Source of the DNA: Microvirga splendida
GTDB taxonomy: Bacteria; Pseudomonadota; Alphaproteobacteria; Rhizobiales; Beijerinckiaceae
Assembly: GCF_016427565.1 (NCBI RefSeq)
Contig: NZ_JAELXT010000016.1
Span: 40,079 to 104,078, forward strand
Length of the DNA stretch: 64,000 nucleotides
Direction of reading: 5' to 3'
A program made the position numbers and the translations under genes. Below, in pieces: positions 1 through 9,372 of the stretch; the stretch's first letter is position 1; the number at the start of each line of letters is the position of its first letter. The notes under the pieces are model-generated. The model was not told where the DNA came from. It searched no databases and saw only the letters and a program-made list of their open reading frames with translations.

Positions 1-476
1 GGGATCGTGATGGCGATGATCACGACCAGCAGCCCACCCCGCAACAGGGCAACGAGGGCGATGGCCAGGAGAACGCCGGGGATGGCCATGAGGCCGTCCA
101 TGAGCCGCATGAAGATGCGCTCGCCCCACTTGGAGAAGCCGGCGTAAAGGCCGATCGTGACTCCCAGGAGTGTCACCGAAATGGCCACGCCGAACCCGAC
201 GAGGAGTGAATTGCGCGTGCCGACCATCGTGCGGGCGAAGATATCCCGCCCCAGGTGGTCCGTACCGAACCAGAACATCTCGCTTGGCGGCTTCAGCCGC
301 TTCGAGGTGTTGATGGCGGTGGGATCCGCCACCAGGAAAGGAGCCAGGAGGGCGATCATCACGAAGATGCCGAGGATGACCACGCCGGCCAGGAGAAGCG
401 GGCTGTGGGCCCAGGCGAACCGGGGAAGAGCCGGAGCCTGAGGCTCCTCCGCGGACAGGGCGAGCGGTGTTGTCAT
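1..476 (-). CDS. Oligopeptide-type ABC transporter permease, DppC-like (partial, runs off left edge)
   Basis: Inner-membrane permease subunit of an oligopeptide-type ABC importer, expected to pair with the DppB-like protein encoded just upstream. Only about 158 codons are inside the window. The ATG at 476 lies 4 bases after the stop of the upstream permease, so the two are in one operon. The translation has a short polar N-terminus, a hydrophobic segment near residues 29-50, then the stretch FGTDHLGRDIFAR, which is the FGTDxLGRD signature of the DppC/OppC/GsiD group, followed by further membrane segments. The loop that contacts the ATPase lies beyond the edge. The substrate (peptide, nickel or other) cannot be read from this fragment. 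Confidence 0.88.
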   Translation of the reverse strand, partial: MTTPLALSAEEPQAPALPRFAWAHSPLLLAGVVILGIFVMIALLAPFLVADPTAINTSKRLKPPSEMFWFGTDHLGRDIFARTMVGTRNSLLVGFGVAISVTLLGVTIGLYAGFSKWGERIFMRLMDGLMAIPGVLLAIALVALLRGGLLVVIIAITI

Positions 477-480
477 GAGC

Positions 481-1422
481 CTAGTACCGGATACGGGGGT
501 CGAAGAGCGCATAGCTCAGGTCGACCAGGAGGTTGACGGCGATGAGCACGAGCGAGAAGAACAGCATGACGCCTTGGACAATCGGGTAGTCGCGCTGCTG
601 GATGGCATCAACCGTCAGGCGGCCGATCCCCGGGATCGTGAAGATCGACTCGGTCACCACCACACCGCCCAGGAGCACCGCGAAGCTGATGCCGACGACG
701 GTCATCACCGGCACGCCCGCATTCTTGAGCGCATGGACGACGAGCAGGCGCATGAGCCCGGCCCCCTTCGCCCGCGCCGTGCGCATGTAATCCTCCGACA
801 GGATTTCCAGCATGGCCGAGCGGGTCACGCGGGCAACCAGGGCGGAGAGGCCGAGCGACAGGGTGATGCTGGGAAGGACGAGGCCGCGCAGGCATTCCCA
901 GATGCCTTCCGCGAGCGGCTTGTAGCCCTGCACGGGCAGCCATCCAAGCTTGATGGAGAACACCCAGACGAGGGAATAGGCAACCACGAAGACGGGCACC
1001 GAGAAGCCGACGACGGACAGCCCCATGACGAAGCGATCCACTCCGCCGCCGGAGCGCCACGCGGCAAGAACGCCGAGGGGAACGGCGAAGAGCACCGTGA
1101 TGGTCATGGTGCAGATCGCCAGCATCAGTGTAGGCTCGATGCGCTTGAGAATGAGTGCGGCGACCGGCTGATTGGAGAAGATCGACTGGCCGAGATCGAA
1201 TTGCGACAACTGCACGAGCCAGAGCCAGAACTGGCTGGCGAGCGGTCGATCGAGATGAAGGCGCGCTCTGATGGCCTCAAGCTGCTGCGGCGTGGCATTG
1301 TCGCCCGCGACCAGCGCGGCGGGATCGCCGGGCGCCAGATGCAGCATCAAAAAAATGAAAACGACCACGAAGGCAACGATCGGCAACGCCGTCAGGAGGC
1401 GCAGGGCAATGTAGCGGAACAT
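481..1422 (-). CDS. Oligopeptide-type ABC transporter permease, DppB-like
   Basis: Inner-membrane permease, 313 aa, normal length for DppB/OppB/GsiC. The N-terminus (RLLTALPIVAFVVVFIFLML, then HLAPGDPA) is the usual first membrane helix and the PGDP motif of this family, and there are about six hydrophobic segments. The cytoplasmic coupling loop is visible around EDYMRTARAKGAG, the family's ARAKG signature, near residue 210. The gene lies between the binding protein (1586-3160) and the DppC-like gene, the usual order in such operons. A weak AGGA ribosome-binding site precedes the ATG. The family is certain; the transported substrate is not known. Confidence 0.92.
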   Translation of the reverse strand: MFRYIALRLLTALPIVAFVVVFIFLMLHLAPGDPAALVAGDNATPQQLEAIRARLHLDRPLASQFWLWLVQLSQFDLGQSIFSNQPVAALILKRIEPTLMLAICTMTITVLFAVPLGVLAAWRSGGGVDRFVMGLSVVGFSVPVFVVAYSLVWVFSIKLGWLPVQGYKPLAEGIWECLRGLVLPSITLSLGLSALVARVTRSAMLEILSEDYMRTARAKGAGLMRLLVVHALKNAGVPVMTVVGISFAVLLGGVVVTESIFTIPGIGRLTVDAIQQRDYPIVQGVMLFFSLVLIAVNLLVDLSYALFDPRIRY

Positions 1423-1471
1423 GGAACTGTCCTAGAGAGAATGCGGCGAGACCTGCGAGGATGCATGACAC

Positions 1472-1503
1472 GGGAGGTTTCCGGCACCTTGCGGAGACCT
1501 CCC
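1472..1503 (-). other. Intercistronic stem-loop between binding-protein and permease genes
   Basis: An inverted repeat with 12-base arms (1472-1483 and 1492-1503, one G-U pair, 8-base loop) lies in the 163-base gap between the binding-protein gene and dppB. There is no U-run behind it, so I read it as a messenger-stabilising or attenuating stem-loop that lets the binding protein be made in excess, not as a full terminator. This role is inference. Confidence 0.5.
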
Positions 1504-1585
1504 GCGCCCTCGGCATGCACGCCGGATGCGCCTCACGGGAAAGGCTGCAGGAGCCCTCCCGCGAGAGCCGCGCCGTGTGGACGGC

Positions 1586-3160
1586 TTACTTCTTGGAGAC
1601 GTTCCAGAACGAGAAGGCCGGGCCGTCGAGAACGCCCTCGAGCTTCTTGCTCCAGGCATGGACGGCAAAGTTCTGACCCATCGGAATGTACGGCACCACG
1701 TCGTGCACGCGGGCCTGAATCCTCTCCGCAGCCGCCTTCCGGCCCGCATCCGTCGTTGCGGCGAAGAAGCCCTTGCGCAGGTCCTGCAGTTCCTTGTCGC
1801 ACGCCCAGCCGAACCAGCCCTGGTCGCAGGCGCCGGTGACATAGACGTTGGTGGCCGGATGCATCTGGTCGACGCCGCCCCAACCCGTGGTGAAGATGTG
1901 CCATCCGCCTTCGCTCACCGGCTTGTTGTTCGCGCGGCGCGAGAACATGGTGGCGAGATCCATGGTCTGATCGTCGACCTTGAAGCCGGCCTTGCGCAGG
2001 GACTGCACGAGCACAGCGACCCAGTCGTTCTGCTCCTTCTGGTCGGTGGGGTGCAGCACCACGAGCGGCGTGCCGTCGTACTTGGCCTCTGCAAGCAGCG
2101 CCTTCGCCTTCTCGAAATCCTGCGTCATAACGCGCTCGCCGTTGGCGCTGCTCTCATAGGGAGCGCCGCAGAAGAACACGGACGGGCAGAGCTTGTAGAG
2201 GTTGGTCTGCTCGCCGAAATACGCCTCCATGAACTCCTTCTGGGAGAGGGCGTATTGAACGGCATGACGCACCTTCGCGTTGTCGAAGGGCGGCTGCTTG
2301 TGGTTCAGCACGATCTGGAGGTTCTTGCCGAGCTTGTCGCGGACGTGAACCTCGATGTTCTTGTTGGTTTCGACGAGCGGGATCAGATCCGGCGGGATGT
2401 TCTCCACGTAGTCGACCTCGCCGGCGATCAGCGCATTCACCGCGGCCGTATCATCGGGAATATGGATGCGCTCGATACGGTCGACCTTCGCGACCTTGCC
2501 GCCGGCCATTCCGCTCGCGGGCTCCTTGCGCGGCACGTAATCCTGGTTCTTCACATAGACGACTCGGCTGCCCGGAGTCCACTCGATCATCTTGAACGGG
2601 CCGGAGCCGATGGCTTCGGTGACCGGCTGATCGACCGGCGTCTTGGCCAGGCGCTCGGGCATCATGAAGGGCACATTGGCGCCCGGCTTGCCCAGCGCCT
2701 GCAGGACGAGCCCGCCATAGTTGTTCATGGTGATGCGCAGGGTCTTGGCATCCACGGCCTCGATCTTGCCGAGATTCGCCTTCAGCTCCTTGCCGAAGGC
2801 ATCCTTCTGCATCCAGCGCTCGATGGAGGCGACGCAATCGGCAGCGGTCACCGGCTTGCCGTCATGCCACTTCAGCCCGTCCCGCAGCGTGATCGTATGA
2901 ACGTTGCCGTCGGCGCTGACCTCGTTCTTCTCGGCCATCTGCGGCTGGATCTTGCCGTCAGCGTCGGTGGCGAACAGGGTGTCCCATACCATGTAGCCCA
3001 TGTCTCGGATGGGCGACGCCGTATTGATGACCGGATCGATGATCTTGAGATCGCCGAGCATCCTGATCTTCAGGACAGTTTCCGCTGAGGCCGGCTGGCC
3101 GACGGCGGAGGCGATCAGGACGGCGGCTGCCGTCGTCAATAAGTGCTTGGCTGAAGGCAT
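1586..3160 (-). CDS. Oligopeptide-type ABC transporter substrate-binding protein (SBP family 5)
   Basis: Periplasmic binding protein, 524 aa. A signal peptide is clear (hydrophobic core LLTTAAAVLIASAVG, cleavage after PASA-E near residue 26). The mature part shows SBP_bac_5 features: the early MVWDTLFATDADGKIQPQMAE segment, the HTITLRDGLKWHDGKPVTAADCV block that defines the family (LRxGxKWHDGxPxTA), and the C-terminal WNVSKK. It would hand its ligand to the DppB/DppC pair encoded downstream. The ATPase genes are presumably to the left of the window. Family 5 proteins bind peptides, nickel, haem or opines, so the ligand is not decided here. Confidence 0.93.
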   Translation of the reverse strand: MPSAKHLLTTAAAVLIASAVGQPASAETVLKIRMLGDLKIIDPVINTASPIRDMGYMVWDTLFATDADGKIQPQMAEKNEVSADGNVHTITLRDGLKWHDGKPVTAADCVASIERWMQKDAFGKELKANLGKIEAVDAKTLRITMNNYGGLVLQALGKPGANVPFMMPERLAKTPVDQPVTEAIGSGPFKMIEWTPGSRVVYVKNQDYVPRKEPASGMAGGKVAKVDRIERIHIPDDTAAVNALIAGEVDYVENIPPDLIPLVETNKNIEVHVRDKLGKNLQIVLNHKQPPFDNAKVRHAVQYALSQKEFMEAYFGEQTNLYKLCPSVFFCGAPYESSANGERVMTQDFEKAKALLAEAKYDGTPLVVLHPTDQKEQNDWVAVLVQSLRKAGFKVDDQTMDLATMFSRRANNKPVSEGGWHIFTTGWGGVDQMHPATNVYVTGACDQGWFGWACDKELQDLRKGFFAATTDAGRKAAAERIQARVHDVVPYIPMGQNFAVHAWSKKLEGVLDGPAFSFWNVSKK

Positions 3161-3511
3161 AGGCCTGGTACCCCTCTGAATGACCTTTGTTGTTCGATCC
3201 TCATGGGGGCCTTCATTCAGGCTCTAGCGAATCCTTCTACGTTATAAAGATACGAATCATTTTCTTCCTCTGTCGAGTCACGAGAGCCTTTCGCCGAAGT
3301 CTCTCGTTTTCCCCTTTTCCTTGAGGAAATAATGCCTTAGCGCGGCCGCGCTGGTTGCTGTGGATTGTAGCGACATTCGGTAGCAGCGCTGGAAGAGCTT
3401 TCTGCAACAGCCGAACGCCCTGGGACTTGGCCCAAGGACGTCCGAATGCTTTCCTGCACACGATCTTGGCCCCACGGCCGGCGGGCTGCGCCGACGCCGA
3501 GGAAGAAACGC
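3161..3511. other. Intergenic region, 351 bases
   Basis: Upstream side of the binding-protein gene (leftward) and downstream side of amn. It holds a comparatively AT-rich stretch at about 3225-3340 that may carry the promoter of the dpp-type operon, and a 7-base-arm inverted repeat (3280-3286 with 3301-3307) followed by a T-run on the + strand. There is no + strand gene in front of that hairpin, so its role is unclear. No convincing gene was seen. Confidence 0.4.
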
Positions 3512-4990
3512 CTACCGGAACGGCGGTTCGTCGAAGCTCCGCAGCTTGCGCGAATGAAGGGAAGTGCGCTGTCCCCGGAGGATGTCGAGCGCCGAAAGGC
3601 CAATCATGAGGTGCTCGCTCACTGCGCGCTCATAGAAGGCATTGGCCGCGCCCGGCAGCTTGATTTCCCCGTGCAGCGGCTTGTCGGAGACGCAGAGCAG
3701 GGTCCCGTAAGGGACGCGCAGGCGATAGCCCTGGGCCGCGATGGTGCCGCTCTCCATGTCCACCGCGATGGCGCGGGAGAGGTTGATCTGGCGCCGCTCC
3801 TGGCTCCAGCGCAGCTCCCAGTTCCGGTCGTCATAGGTCACGACCGTGCCGGTGCGCAGGCGCCGCTTCAGCTCCTCGCCCTTCTCGCCCGTCACCTGAA
3901 CGGCCGCCTCCTGCAGGGCGACCTGGATTTCGGCGAGCGCCGGGATCGGGATTTCCGGCGGCACGGCGCCGTCGAGGATGTGGTCGCGCCGGAGATAGCC
4001 GTGGGCCAGCACGTAGTCGCCGATGGACTGCGACTGGCGCAAGCCTCCGCAATGGCCTACCATGAGCCAGCAATGGGGGCGCAGCACGGCCAGGTGGTCC
4101 GTGATGTTCTTCGCGTTCGACGGGCCGACGCCGATATTGACCAGGCTTACGCCCTGCCCGTCCTTGCGCATGAGATGGTAGGCCGGCATCTGGAACCGGT
4201 GCCACGGCGACGAGCCGATCAGGTCCTCGACCGTCGTCTCGTCGAGGCCCCGCTCGATGCTGACGCCGCCGGGCAGGACGAGCCGTGTATAGGGCCCGTT
4301 CTCGTCGGCAAGCTCCTTCACGGCCCAGCGAATGAACTGGTCCACATAGCGGTGATAGTTGGTGAGCAGGATCCAGGGCTGGACGCAGCGCCAGTCGCTG
4401 CCCGTGTAGTGCACGAGGCGGCGAAGGGAATAGTCCACGCGGGCCGCATCGAAGAGCGCCAGGGGGCGGGGATCGCCGTCATGGAACATCCACGTGCCGT
4501 CGGCGATCTCGTCGCCGACCTTGGCGAGTAGCGGGGTCGGGAAGTGCTGGGCGAGCTCGGAGGCCGAATGGGCCCCCCGGCCCAGTTCGTCGCCCCGCTC
4601 GAACACGTAAGGGTACGGGATCTCCTGGTCGCTGACCCCGACCTCGATGGTGGCGCCGTAGTCGCGCACGAGGTAGTTCAGCTGCTCCAGCAGGTAGTTC
4701 CGGTAGAAGGTCGGCTGGGTGATGGTGGTTGCATAGACGCCGGGCCCCTGGAACTTGGCATAGGCGCGCTGCTTGACCGGCGGAACCGAGTTCGCCCGGT
4801 AACCGAGGCGAAGCTCCGGATAGCGGAAGCGGGAGCGCTCAAGGGGTGTGGGGGCCGTGCCGGTGGCGAAGAAATGCTCCACAGCATGGCGTTGCGCCTC
4901 GATGGCACTATCATGGAGCTCGATGAGCCGCTCGACGGCTTCTTCAGGCGTAGCAACGGATTCAAAGCTGGAAATGTGATCGGCTGGCAC
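3512..4990 (-). CDS. amn: AMP nucleosidase
   Basis: Hydrolyses AMP to adenine and ribose 5-phosphate in the cytoplasm, part of purine salvage and adenylate control. The 492-aa length fits Amn. The N-terminal half (from EAVERLIELHDSAIEAQRHA) is the AMP-nucleosidase-specific domain. The C-terminal half is a nucleoside-phosphorylase fold with INIGVGPSNAKNITDHLAVL-type sequence, the MVGHCGGLR glycine loop, and the AVDMESGTIAAQGY motif that contacts the ribose. The predicted start is a GTG at 4990, preceded only by a moderate AAGAAG site; a later start would cut into the conserved N-terminus. It stands alone, in the same direction as its neighbours. Confidence 0.95.
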   Translation of the reverse strand: MPADHISSFESVATPEEAVERLIELHDSAIEAQRHAVEHFFATGTAPTPLERSRFRYPELRLGYRANSVPPVKQRAYAKFQGPGVYATTITQPTFYRNYLLEQLNYLVRDYGATIEVGVSDQEIPYPYVFERGDELGRGAHSASELAQHFPTPLLAKVGDEIADGTWMFHDGDPRPLALFDAARVDYSLRRLVHYTGSDWRCVQPWILLTNYHRYVDQFIRWAVKELADENGPYTRLVLPGGVSIERGLDETTVEDLIGSSPWHRFQMPAYHLMRKDGQGVSLVNIGVGPSNAKNITDHLAVLRPHCWLMVGHCGGLRQSQSIGDYVLAHGYLRRDHILDGAVPPEIPIPALAEIQVALQEAAVQVTGEKGEELKRRLRTGTVVTYDDRNWELRWSQERRQINLSRAIAVDMESGTIAAQGYRLRVPYGTLLCVSDKPLHGEIKLPGAANAFYERAVSEHLMIGLSALDILRGQRTSLHSRKLRSFDEPPFR

Positions 4991-5312
4991 GGAACGTCTT
5001 CTTTCTTATCTCTCGTGCCTCAAGGGTCATACACTGTTTCGTTGAAGAACCCAACTCCCTTTAGAGGAGACGACGGATCACTGTTTCAGCGAGGCCGGAA
5101 CCAGACCTAAGGCTTGGCGTAAACCGAAAGGCTGCGTCAGCGAGCCATGGGCCAGACCACCTGACCCTCCAATGGCTGCCCCATTGCCCGGCTCTCATCC
5201 ATCAGGTGAAGTTCTCCCGTCGAGGATACTGGCGTAGAATTGAGCCTGGGGGCAAAACACTTGACGCCTTCTGCACAGAGCCTGGCGCTCTTGCGGAACA
5301 GGAGGGCCTACA
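4991..5312. other. Divergent intergenic region, 322 bases
   Basis: Lies between the divergently read amn and the small secreted-protein gene at 5313, so it should contain both promoters. I could not assign a -35/-10 pair with confidence. No open reading frame with a ribosome-binding site and no RNA gene was recognised. Confidence 0.4.
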
Positions 5313-5555
5313 ATGCTTCGCACACTAACTCTCGTTCTCGCCTTCGGCATGGCCACCACCGCGCCGGCTTTCGCCCGCCGCTGTCCCATGGACATGGCCG
5401 CCATCGACAAGGCCATGCAGACGGCGCAGCTCACGGCGGCCGAGCGGCAAAGGGTCATGAGCCTGCGCCAGAGAGGCGAGGAAGCCCACAAGGCTGGCAA
5501 CCATCCCGAGTCGGAGAGGCTCCTCGATGAGGCGAAGAGCATCTTGAAGATCTAA
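5313..5555 (+). CDS. Small secreted protein of unknown function
   Basis: 80 aa. I do not recognise the family. A signal peptide is plain (MLRTLTLVLAFGMATTAPAFA, cleavage after AFA at residue 21), giving a mature periplasmic protein of about 59 residues that starts RRCPMDMAAIDKAM. The mature part is predicted to be mainly helical, rich in Ala, Arg and Glu, with a single cysteine at its start. A strong AGGAGG site sits 7 bases before the ATG, which makes this a real gene in spite of its size. It resembles the small helical alphaproteobacterial periplasmic proteins often annotated only as hypothetical. Confidence 0.75.
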   Translation: MLRTLTLVLAFGMATTAPAFARRCPMDMAAIDKAMQTAQLTAAERQRVMSLRQRGEEAHKAGNHPESERLLDEAKSILKI

Positions 5556-5594
5556 GGCGCCGATCGAGCGCGCTCTTGATCTCTGGCATAAAAG

Positions 5595-5626
5595 AACGCG
5601 GGCAGGCTTGCGCCCGATCCCGCGTT
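5595..5626 (-). terminator. Rho-independent terminator behind ettA
   Basis: Inverted repeat AACGCGGG/CCCGCGTT (5595-5602 and 5619-5626). On the minus strand the stem is followed by CTTTTATG, so it ends leftward transcripts from ettA. On the + strand it may also close the small gene that ends at 5555. Confidence 0.6.
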
Positions 5627-5661
5627 TATGAATGCCGACAAGGATAGTTCCCGCGAGTGAA

Positions 5662-7314
<1,653 letters not shown>

Positions 7315-7455
7315 GGAAAAAGCCCTGCTTGATCGAGATGTGAATGGAGTTGGCCGTCAGTTAGCAGGGGCAGGCCACCGGGGCAAGGCGGGGGAGTGTC
7401 GCCCGCGGAGTTCCAAAGAGCCAGCACCTGTGGGCCCGCAGCGTGCGCTGCGAGC

Positions 7456-7663
7456 CTGAGGGGTTGGTCGAGGGTGGCGCGTCGGGCAGCCCGGCTCGCT
7501 GTGTGATGGTGAATGGAAGAGCCAGACTGCCTCTTCGCGCACGGTTTGTTTCAGCGGACCTGGTCTGAGCCAGGATCGGCCACCCGCGATCACAGGGGTG
7601 CGAGCCCTGCGGCGGGACCGTGCCTGCTCCCACACTGCGACGCCTCGCGAGCGCGCCCCTCAG
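7456..7663. ncRNA. Candidate structured RNA of unknown family (strand undecided)
   Basis: The 564-base gap between ettA and the next gene contains no convincing protein gene but four nested long-range pairings: 7456-7463 with 7656-7663 (8 bp), 7479-7484 with 7638-7643 (6 bp), 7501-7505 with 7631-7635 (5 bp) and 7539-7545 with 7617-7623 (7 bp). Inside are local hairpins at 7516-7536, 7559-7574 and 7593-7609. A roughly 210-nt closed rod of this kind resembles the outline of 6S RNA, but I see no motif that proves it. GC-rich DNA yields chance stems, so this is a candidate only. Confidence 0.25.
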
Positions 7664-7742
7664 AGGAGCAGATCTAGGGGAATGTTATAGCCAAGATTGA
7701 GGCCGCCGTCAAGAACAAAGTGAGAACACGCGCTCACCCAAA

Positions 7743-7870
7743 CTCTCTCCCCTTCAGCGGGAGAGGGTGGCCTGCGAAAGCAGGTCGGGAGAGGGGCCGT
7801 CGAGCGTCGAGCACAGCCCCTCTCCCGGCTCACTCCGTTCGCCACCCTCCCCCGCAACGGGGGGAGGGTT
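7743..7870. repeat. Intergenic palindromic repeat element
   Basis: A string of back-to-back hairpins: CTCTCCC/GGGAGAG (from 7745), CCTGC-GAAA-GCAGG (7771-7784), an 11-base arm pair GGGAGAGGGGC/GCCCCTCTCCC (about 7787-7826), and ACCCTCCCCC/GGGGGAGGGT (7844-7869). This is the look of the dispersed, non-coding palindromic elements common between genes in Hyphomicrobiales. It ends 8 bases before the stop codon at 7879, so the last hairpin may also stop leftward transcription. Confidence 0.55.
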
Positions 7871-7878
7871 TGTCCGCA

Positions 7879-9222
7879 TCAGAGCCCGAACGGATAGGTC
7901 TCCGGCATGCCCTTGCCGTGGGCACGGGTGAGTGGCGTCACGGCCTTGGTCTCGTCGAACCAGACGAGGGCGTCGAACTGCTCGGCGAGGATTGCCTCGA
8001 AATAATGGCTGTAGAGTTCCGTCTCGGGCCGGTAGACCACCCCGATGGCCCGTTCCAGGCGCGGCCGCGAGAGAACCCCCGTCAGGTCGGCCTGCCCGTT
8101 CTCGCGCCAGTCGGTGAGGAAGCAGCCTAAGCCCGTCTCCCGGAAGATCCGCTCGTGGCTGTCGGGCCGGGCCGGGAGCACGTTCTTGACCCGCATGGGC
8201 TCGTCCCAATCGTCGGCCGCCGCCACGGTGCCGCGATCCGTGCTGAGCCCGATCCGCACCGCCTCATTGCGATAGGTCTTGCGGCAGAGTTCGCCGATGT
8301 TGAACTCCCCCTGCCAGCCCATGGCCGTGGCGGCGGCGTTGCCGATGTGGGAGTTGTGGGCCCAGACCACGGCCTTGGCGTTGTCGCGCCGCGCGAGCAG
8401 GCTCTGGAGCGTCTCGAACATGTGGCGGTCGCGCAGGTTCCAGGACTCCGTCGCGCCCTCGTACATGATCCGGTAGTAGTGCTCGGCCGCGTGGACGATC
8501 TTGGCGTTCTGGACCGCATCGAAGAAGGCCTCGCCGCCATCGGCCTGGAGGTATTCCATGCGCTTGTCGAGGATATCCTGGAGCTGGCGCAGCAGGGCCT
8601 CGTCGCAGGGCTTCTTCTGCCCGGTGAGAACCGCGCGGCCGTAGCGCGCCGGATCCGACTGCCACGGGCTCAGGCAGCCATAGCGCCCCCTCGCTTCGCT
8701 GGCGGCTTCAGGGTCGACCTTGTCGAGATAATCGAGCACGGAGCGGATGGACCCGTTCAGGCTGTAGACGTCGAGCCCGCGGAACTCGGTCCGTTCATCC
8801 TCGGCGCGATCCTTGTTGTGCTCGCGCATCCAGTTGACGAAATCGTAGACCTCCTCGTTGCGCCACATCCATGTGGGAAAACGCTCAAATGCCTCGTCCT
8901 CACCATCGGCAGGAGAGCGGCGGCGCACATAGGCGTCGATCCGCGCCGCATCGGGCCAGTCGGCCTCCACGGCCACGATGGTGAAGCCGTGCTGCTCGAT
9001 CAGGCGCTTCGTGATGGCAGCCCGCGCCCGGTAGAACTCCGACGTGCCATGGCTCGCCTCGCCCAGCAGCACCACCTTGGCGTCGGCAAAGCGGTCGAAC
9101 ATGGCGCCGAAGGCCTGCTCGTCGACAATCGGCGGCAGGGTCTCGCCGTGCTCGCGCACCAGATCGACAGCCTCCTTGATGGACGCATCGTTCTCGCCTT
9201 GCTTCCAGGACAACCGGGCCAT
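7879..9222 (-). CDS. Erythromycin esterase family protein
   Basis: Cytoplasmic hydrolase-like protein of the Ere family, 447 aa. The motifs seen are VVLLGEASHGTSEFYRAR near the N-terminus (the GE.SHG motif with the proposed catalytic His), FVNWMREHN, and AVVWAHNSHIGN in the centre. I chose the ATG at 9222 (MARLSWKQ) because GGGAGGT stands 6 bases before it; a longer frame to 9357 adds a low-complexity, non-conserved tail. Ere enzymes proper open macrolides, but chromosomal relatives such as this are widespread and usually have no known substrate, so antibiotic resistance should not be assumed. Confidence 0.88.
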   Translation of the reverse strand: MARLSWKQGENDASIKEAVDLVREHGETLPPIVDEQAFGAMFDRFADAKVVLLGEASHGTSEFYRARAAITKRLIEQHGFTIVAVEADWPDAARIDAYVRRRSPADGEDEAFERFPTWMWRNEEVYDFVNWMREHNKDRAEDERTEFRGLDVYSLNGSIRSVLDYLDKVDPEAASEARGRYGCLSPWQSDPARYGRAVLTGQKKPCDEALLRQLQDILDKRMEYLQADGGEAFFDAVQNAKIVHAAEHYYRIMYEGATESWNLRDRHMFETLQSLLARRDNAKAVVWAHNSHIGNAAATAMGWQGEFNIGELCRKTYRNEAVRIGLSTDRGTVAAADDWDEPMRVKNVLPARPDSHERIFRETGLGCFLTDWRENGQADLTGVLSRPRLERAIGVVYRPETELYSHYFEAILAEQFDALVWFDETKAVTPLTRAHGKGMPETYPFGL

Positions 9223-9326
9223 GGCTGCACCTCCCACCGGAACCTCATCGCTCCACCTCGCCGGAGGAACGGCAGCGGAAGCGGGCTTGTTCCCGGTCGG
9301 GCAGAAACCGGGCCCTGAAAGCAAAA

Positions 9327-9348
9327 CGGCCGGGGAAATCCCCGGCCG
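9327..9348 (-). terminator. Rho-independent terminator behind the RTX protein gene
   Basis: Perfect 10-base arms CGGCCGGGGA/TCCCCGGCCG with a 2-base loop; on the minus strand the stem is followed by TTTTGCTTTC. It lies 25 bases beyond the stop codon at 9373. Confidence 0.75.
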
Positions 9349-9372
9349 CATCGTCATCGAATCTGCATTCCG

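Noticed and set aside
475..3088. Long + strand open frames (454 and 520 codons) across the first transporter operon
   Set aside because: They are antisense to DppB and the binding protein, whose family motifs and signal peptide are clear; the + translations are rich in His/Arg/Asp without any domain, as expected from GC-rich shadow frames.
7565..7590. Resemblance of GAGCCAGGATCGGCC to a cobalamin-riboswitch B12 box
   Set aside because: The match fails after the first nine bases, the other conserved riboswitch blocks are absent, and no cobalamin-related gene is downstream on either strand.
7879..9222. Antibiotic-resistance gene (erythromycin esterase)
   Set aside because: The family is right, but distant chromosomal members are widespread without a resistance phenotype and the context is ordinary housekeeping genes, so no resistance claim is made.
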